Shown here: positions 7,030 to 8,763 of the stretch, piece after piece
Position numbering within the stretch: position 1 is the first letter of the stretch
Layout of the letters: every line of letters begins with the position of its first letter
Notes under the pieces: model-generated
What the model was told of the DNA's origin: nothing
Databases searched by the model: none
Seen by the model: the letters and a program-made list of their open reading frames with translations, nothing else
Made by a program: the position numbers and the translations under genes
NCBI GenBank assembly: GCA_903831545.1
Contig: CAIKYI010000337.1
Span: forward strand, 1 to 8,763
Direction: 5' to 3'
From: an uncultured Methylobacter sp.
GTDB lineage: Bacteria; Pseudomonadota; Gammaproteobacteria; Methylococcales; Methylomonadaceae
Length of the DNA stretch: 8,763 nucleotides

Positions 7030-7061
7030 ATAGATGCTGAACGCAGTGAAGCGCATCCTAT
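7030..7061. repeat. Imperfect palindromic intergenic repeat after the decarboxylase
   Basis: ATAGATG (7030-7036) pairs with CAT-C-CTAT (7054-7061) with one bulged base. Inside, CTGAAC (7037-7042) faces GTGAAG (7046-7051) around loop GCA, with two opposed GA steps that could form sheared G-A pairs. Together this makes a bulged hairpin 32 bases long. It lies 44 bases past the decarboxylase stop. Its GATGCxGAACGCAGTGAAGC character, in which gene-poor spacer DNA forms a GC-rich hairpin with AT-rich flanks, is typical of dispersed REP-type repeats. Only one copy is visible here. The rest of 6987-7257 is AT-rich and contains no gene. Confidence 0.5.
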
Positions 7062-7185
7062 AAATCTGAATTTTATTTCATAGGCGCTCTTCTTTAGTTT
7101 ACAGGCAATTTCTTGTAAATATTAAATTTTCAATATAAATTAATTGCTTAGGCTAAATCCATTAGTATTGTCATGAGAATTTGAT

Positions 7186-7214
7186 TTGACAATAGTGCTT
7201 CTATTTACTACCCT
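7186..7214 (+). promoter_or_regulatory. Candidate sigma-70 promoter of the monoheme cytochrome gene
   Basis: A perfect -35 box TTGACA (7186-7191) is followed after 17 bases by TACCCT (7209-7214), which keeps the three most conserved -10 bases (T, A and final T). Transcription would start near 7221, about 37 bases before the ATG. The TTGAT just before (7181-7185) could be one half of an FNR-type site, but the other half is missing. Confidence 0.38.
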
Positions 7215-7245
7215 AGAAATCATAAGTTTTTTAAATTTCTATATT

Positions 7246-7260
7246 AGGGTCACATTTATG
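7246..7260 (+). promoter_or_regulatory. Ribosome binding site deciding the cytochrome c start
   Basis: AGGGT (7246-7250) lies seven bases before ATG at 7258. The frame is open further upstream to a TTG at 7186, but that would overlap the promoter and add a hydrophobic stretch ahead of a normal signal peptide, so 7258 is chosen. Confidence 0.75.
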
Positions 7261-7605
7261 AAAAATATATCTTCGTTAAGCCTTAAAACTGTTATTGCAA
7301 TTTCATTATCAGTTTTTTGTATTTCAGCTAACGCAGAAGTTGATGTCGATGCTGCAAAAGACTTTGCCAAGCAAAATAATTGCTTAAGATGCCATGGTGT
7401 CGATAAAGATAAAGATGGTCCTGCCTATACTAAAATTTCCGCAAAATTCAAGGCTGATCCTAAAGGCAAAGAAAAACTACTGGCACACCTGACATCAGGT
7501 GAAAAAGCAAAATTTGCCGATGGTCACGAAGAAGCCCACCCGATCTTGAAATCTGATGACCCAAAAGCAACCCAAAACCTGGTTGACTGGATTTTGTCTC
7601 TTTAA
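7258..7605 (+). CDS. Small periplasmic monoheme cytochrome c (class I-like)
   Basis: 115 aa. A signal peptide ending at ANA-E (cleavage after 26) sends the protein to the periplasm, leaving about 89 mature residues. One heme site, CLRCH (42-46), is followed by the GVDKDKDGPAYTKISAKF pattern (47-64) of the c-551/c-552-type class I fold, and the C-terminal helix LVDWILSL (108-115) is also typical. The mature protein has no methionine, so the usual sixth heme ligand is missing. In the position of the usual PMP motif it has HEEAHP (90-95), making H94, or else H90, the likely distal ligand and suggesting a low-potential bis-histidine heme. The gene lies 215 bp ahead of the decaheme cytochrome gene on the same strand, but a strong hairpin separates them. 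It may hand electrons to or from the decaheme protein in the periplasm; this is inferred from proximity and heme type. Confidence 0.92.
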   Translation: MKNISSLSLKTVIAISLSVFCISANAEVDVDAAKDFAKQNNCLRCHGVDKDKDGPAYTKISAKFKADPKGKEKLLAHLTSGEKAKFADGHEEAHPILKSDDPKATQNLVDWILSL

Positions 7606-7617
7606 ATATCAGTTAGC

Positions 7618-7648
7618 TTGACCACGAAAAATATCTTTTCGTGGTCAA
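7618..7648. terminator. Perfect 13-bp hairpin after the cytochrome c gene
   Basis: TTGACCACGAAAA (7618-7630) and TTTTCGTGGTCAA (7636-7648) are perfect inverse complements around the 5-base loop ATATC, 12 bases past the stop codon. Position and strength suggest transcript termination or 3'-end protection. The downstream AATCAAATGTTTCC lacks a real T-run, so intrinsic termination may be partial, allowing read-through into the decaheme gene at lower level. Confidence 0.6.
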
Positions 7649-7807
7649 ATCAAATGTTTCCTTCTCGTTCGTAATAACCTGAATCTCTATAGTCACGCTT
7701 AAACAGCTTCAAGTTACGGATTTAAATTGCTAAAAATCTCACCGGGAATAATGCGCATCAATATGGGCGTTGCTTTGTTTGGGTGTTGTGTGAGTCTTAA
7801 AACTTAC

Positions 7808-7823
7808 TGGAACTATGACTATG
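7808..7823 (+). promoter_or_regulatory. Ribosome binding site and alternative starts of the decaheme cytochrome
   Basis: TGGA (7808-7811) is the only Shine-Dalgarno-like run. Two in-frame ATGs follow, at 7815 and 7821. The second has a workable 9-base spacing and begins a typical signal peptide directly; the first is only 3 bases away. I use 7821; the other choice adds two residues. I found no strong promoter in 7649-7807, only weak -10-like AATAAT at 7747-7752. Confidence 0.5.
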
Positions 7824-8763
7824 AATATATTAATTAAAATAATCCTTTTGTTTGGATTTTTATCGATGTCTGCGTATGCCGAAAATACGGCACCTCCCGT
7901 AAAAGTGGTTACGCCCGCTGCGGCAAAAGTTGCCGATAAAACTACCGCAGATGCCCTGGACAGAGATTCGGTTTGTACCAAATGTCATGATGAAAATGAA
8001 AGCAAACCGGTTTTATCGATTGCCCAGACCGCACATGGCAACAAAGCCGATTCACGCACACCTTCCTGTCAGTCTTGCCATGGCGAGAGTGAAAAACATC
8101 TAACCAACAAGACCGTCGCGCCCGATATTATTTTTGGCACCAAAAAAGGCACCAATCCGCCGAGCGAAGCCAAAGACCAAAATACACCCTGTCTGACCTG
8201 TCACGACAAAGACCAAAAACGTACCCATTGGCAAGGCGGCGCTCACCAGGTAGCTGATGTAGCCTGTACTTCCTGTCACGTAACGCATACGGCCCATGAC
8301 AAGGTACGTGACAAACAGACTCAACCCGAAGTTTGCTTTACCTGTCACAAAGAGCAGCGGGCGCAAGTTAAAAAGTTTTCGCATCACCCGATAGGCGAAG
8401 GCAAAGTCGCTTGTGCCGATTGCCATAATCCGCATGGTTCAGCCGGTCCAAAAATGCTGGTTAAAAATACCGTTACCGAAACCTGTTACACCTGTCATGC
8501 TGAAAAACGCGGCCCGTTTCTGTGGGAACATCAGCCGGTGACTGAAGATTGTGTTAATTGTCATACGCCACATGGATCTAACATTACGCCTTTATTGAAG
8601 TCACGATCTCCATTCTTGTGTCAGGAATGCCATGATGGCTCGCATCGAAGTACAAATCCAGTTGCCGGAAATGCCGCAGGCACACAAGGCGGACTAACCT
8701 CTGTGCCAAGTGAGAATTTCACTGGCAGAGCTTGTATGAATTGCCATAGCATGGTGCATGGTT
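7821..8763 (+). CDS. mtrA: MtrA/DmsE-family decaheme c-type cytochrome (3' end outside window)
   Basis: 314 residues are visible, with no stop before the window end. A signal peptide (1-20, ending SAYA) and a Pro/Ala-rich spacer (about 24-45) precede ten CXXCH heme sites at 52-56, 83-87, 124-128, 149-153, 172-176, 198-202, 222-226, 244-248, 267-271 and 305-309. Extra histidines able to act as distal ligands occur between them (for example H72, H93, H142, H159, H188, H189, H237, H275). The CHGES, CHNPHGS and CHTPHGS blocks and the final CMNCHSMVHG match the MtrA/DmsE/PioA family (about 320-335 aa), so only a short tail is missing. In characterised members the protein is threaded into an outer-membrane beta-barrel (MtrB/DmsF/PioB) and carries electrons between the periplasm and external acceptors or donors (iron/manganese minerals, DMSO, Fe(II)). 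The direction here cannot be told without the next genes. Confidence 0.94.
   Translation, partial: MNILIKIILLFGFLSMSAYAENTAPPVKVVTPAAAKVADKTTADALDRDSVCTKCHDENESKPVLSIAQTAHGNKADSRTPSCQSCHGESEKHLTNKTVAPDIIFGTKKGTNPPSEAKDQNTPCLTCHDKDQKRTHWQGGAHQVADVACTSCHVTHTAHDKVRDKQTQPEVCFTCHKEQRAQVKKFSHHPIGEGKVACADCHNPHGSAGPKMLVKNTVTETCYTCHAEKRGPFLWEHQPVTEDCVNCHTPHGSNITPLLKSRSPFLCQECHDGSHRSTNPVAGNAAGTQGGLTSVPSENFTGRACMNCHSMVHG

Noticed and set aside
7186..7257. Upstream TTG start that would lengthen the monoheme cytochrome by 24 residues
   Set aside because: It overlaps a TTGACA -35 box and lacks a ribosome binding site. The ATG at 7258 has AGGGT at good distance and starts a normal signal peptide.
8100..8435. 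Minus-strand open frame inside the decaheme cytochrome gene
   Set aside because: The plus strand carries ten regularly spaced CXXCH sites, so the minus-strand frame is a by-product of that coding sequence.

Overview
The window looks like chromosomal DNA of a Gram-negative gammaproteobacterium with moderate GC. The flagellar MotA/MotB pair is of the E. coli proton-driven type. There are periplasmic c-type cytochromes and a copper oxidase, and an outer-membrane-type decaheme cytochrome gene runs off the right edge. A methanotroph-like (Methylococcales) or other respiratory, metal-active gammaproteobacterium would fit, but that placement is inference from gene content only. I saw no tRNA, rRNA, CRISPR array, transposase or phage gene.

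Layout. Bases 1-732 (+) hold the C-terminal third of an NAD+-dependent DNA ligase (end of the zinc finger, helix-hairpin-helix domain, BRCT domain); its 5' end lies outside. It converges on a two-gene minus-strand operon, motA-motB (2563 down to 798), which encodes the flagellar stator. A 360-bp divergent intergenic region (2564-2923) separates motA from a plus-strand run: a GTG-started class II histone-deacetylase-like amidohydrolase (2924-3850), a secreted and probably membrane-anchored two-domain multicopper oxidase (4017-5750), and a carboxynorspermidine/carboxyspermidine decarboxylase (5829-6986). After a repeat-containing gap comes a small monoheme cytochrome c (7258-7605), a perfect 13-bp hairpin, and an MtrA/DmsE-family decaheme cytochrome (7821 to the window end). 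All ten CXXCH sites of the last gene are visible, although its 3' end is cut off.

How the genes fit together. MotA and MotB form one ion-channel complex. The small cytochrome and the decaheme cytochrome probably belong to one electron route. In characterised relatives the decaheme protein sits in an outer-membrane beta-barrel (MtrB/DmsF/PioB) and passes electrons between periplasm and cell exterior; a small periplasmic cytochrome could exchange electrons with it. The copper oxidase is another periplasmic redox protein, but nothing in the sequence ties it directly to that conduit. The decarboxylase belongs to spermidine synthesis. Its usual partner, carboxy(nor)spermidine dehydrogenase, is not in the window.

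The points most worth a second look are: (i) the cytochrome/decaheme pair as a possible extracellular electron-transfer locus; (ii) the monoheme cytochrome, which has no methionine after its start codon and so must use another axial ligand; (iii) the copper-site arrangement of the oxidase, with type 1 copper in domain 1 only, plus its C-terminal anchor; and (iv) intergenic hairpin repeats, two of which (after the ligase and before the decarboxylase) share an 11-base core.
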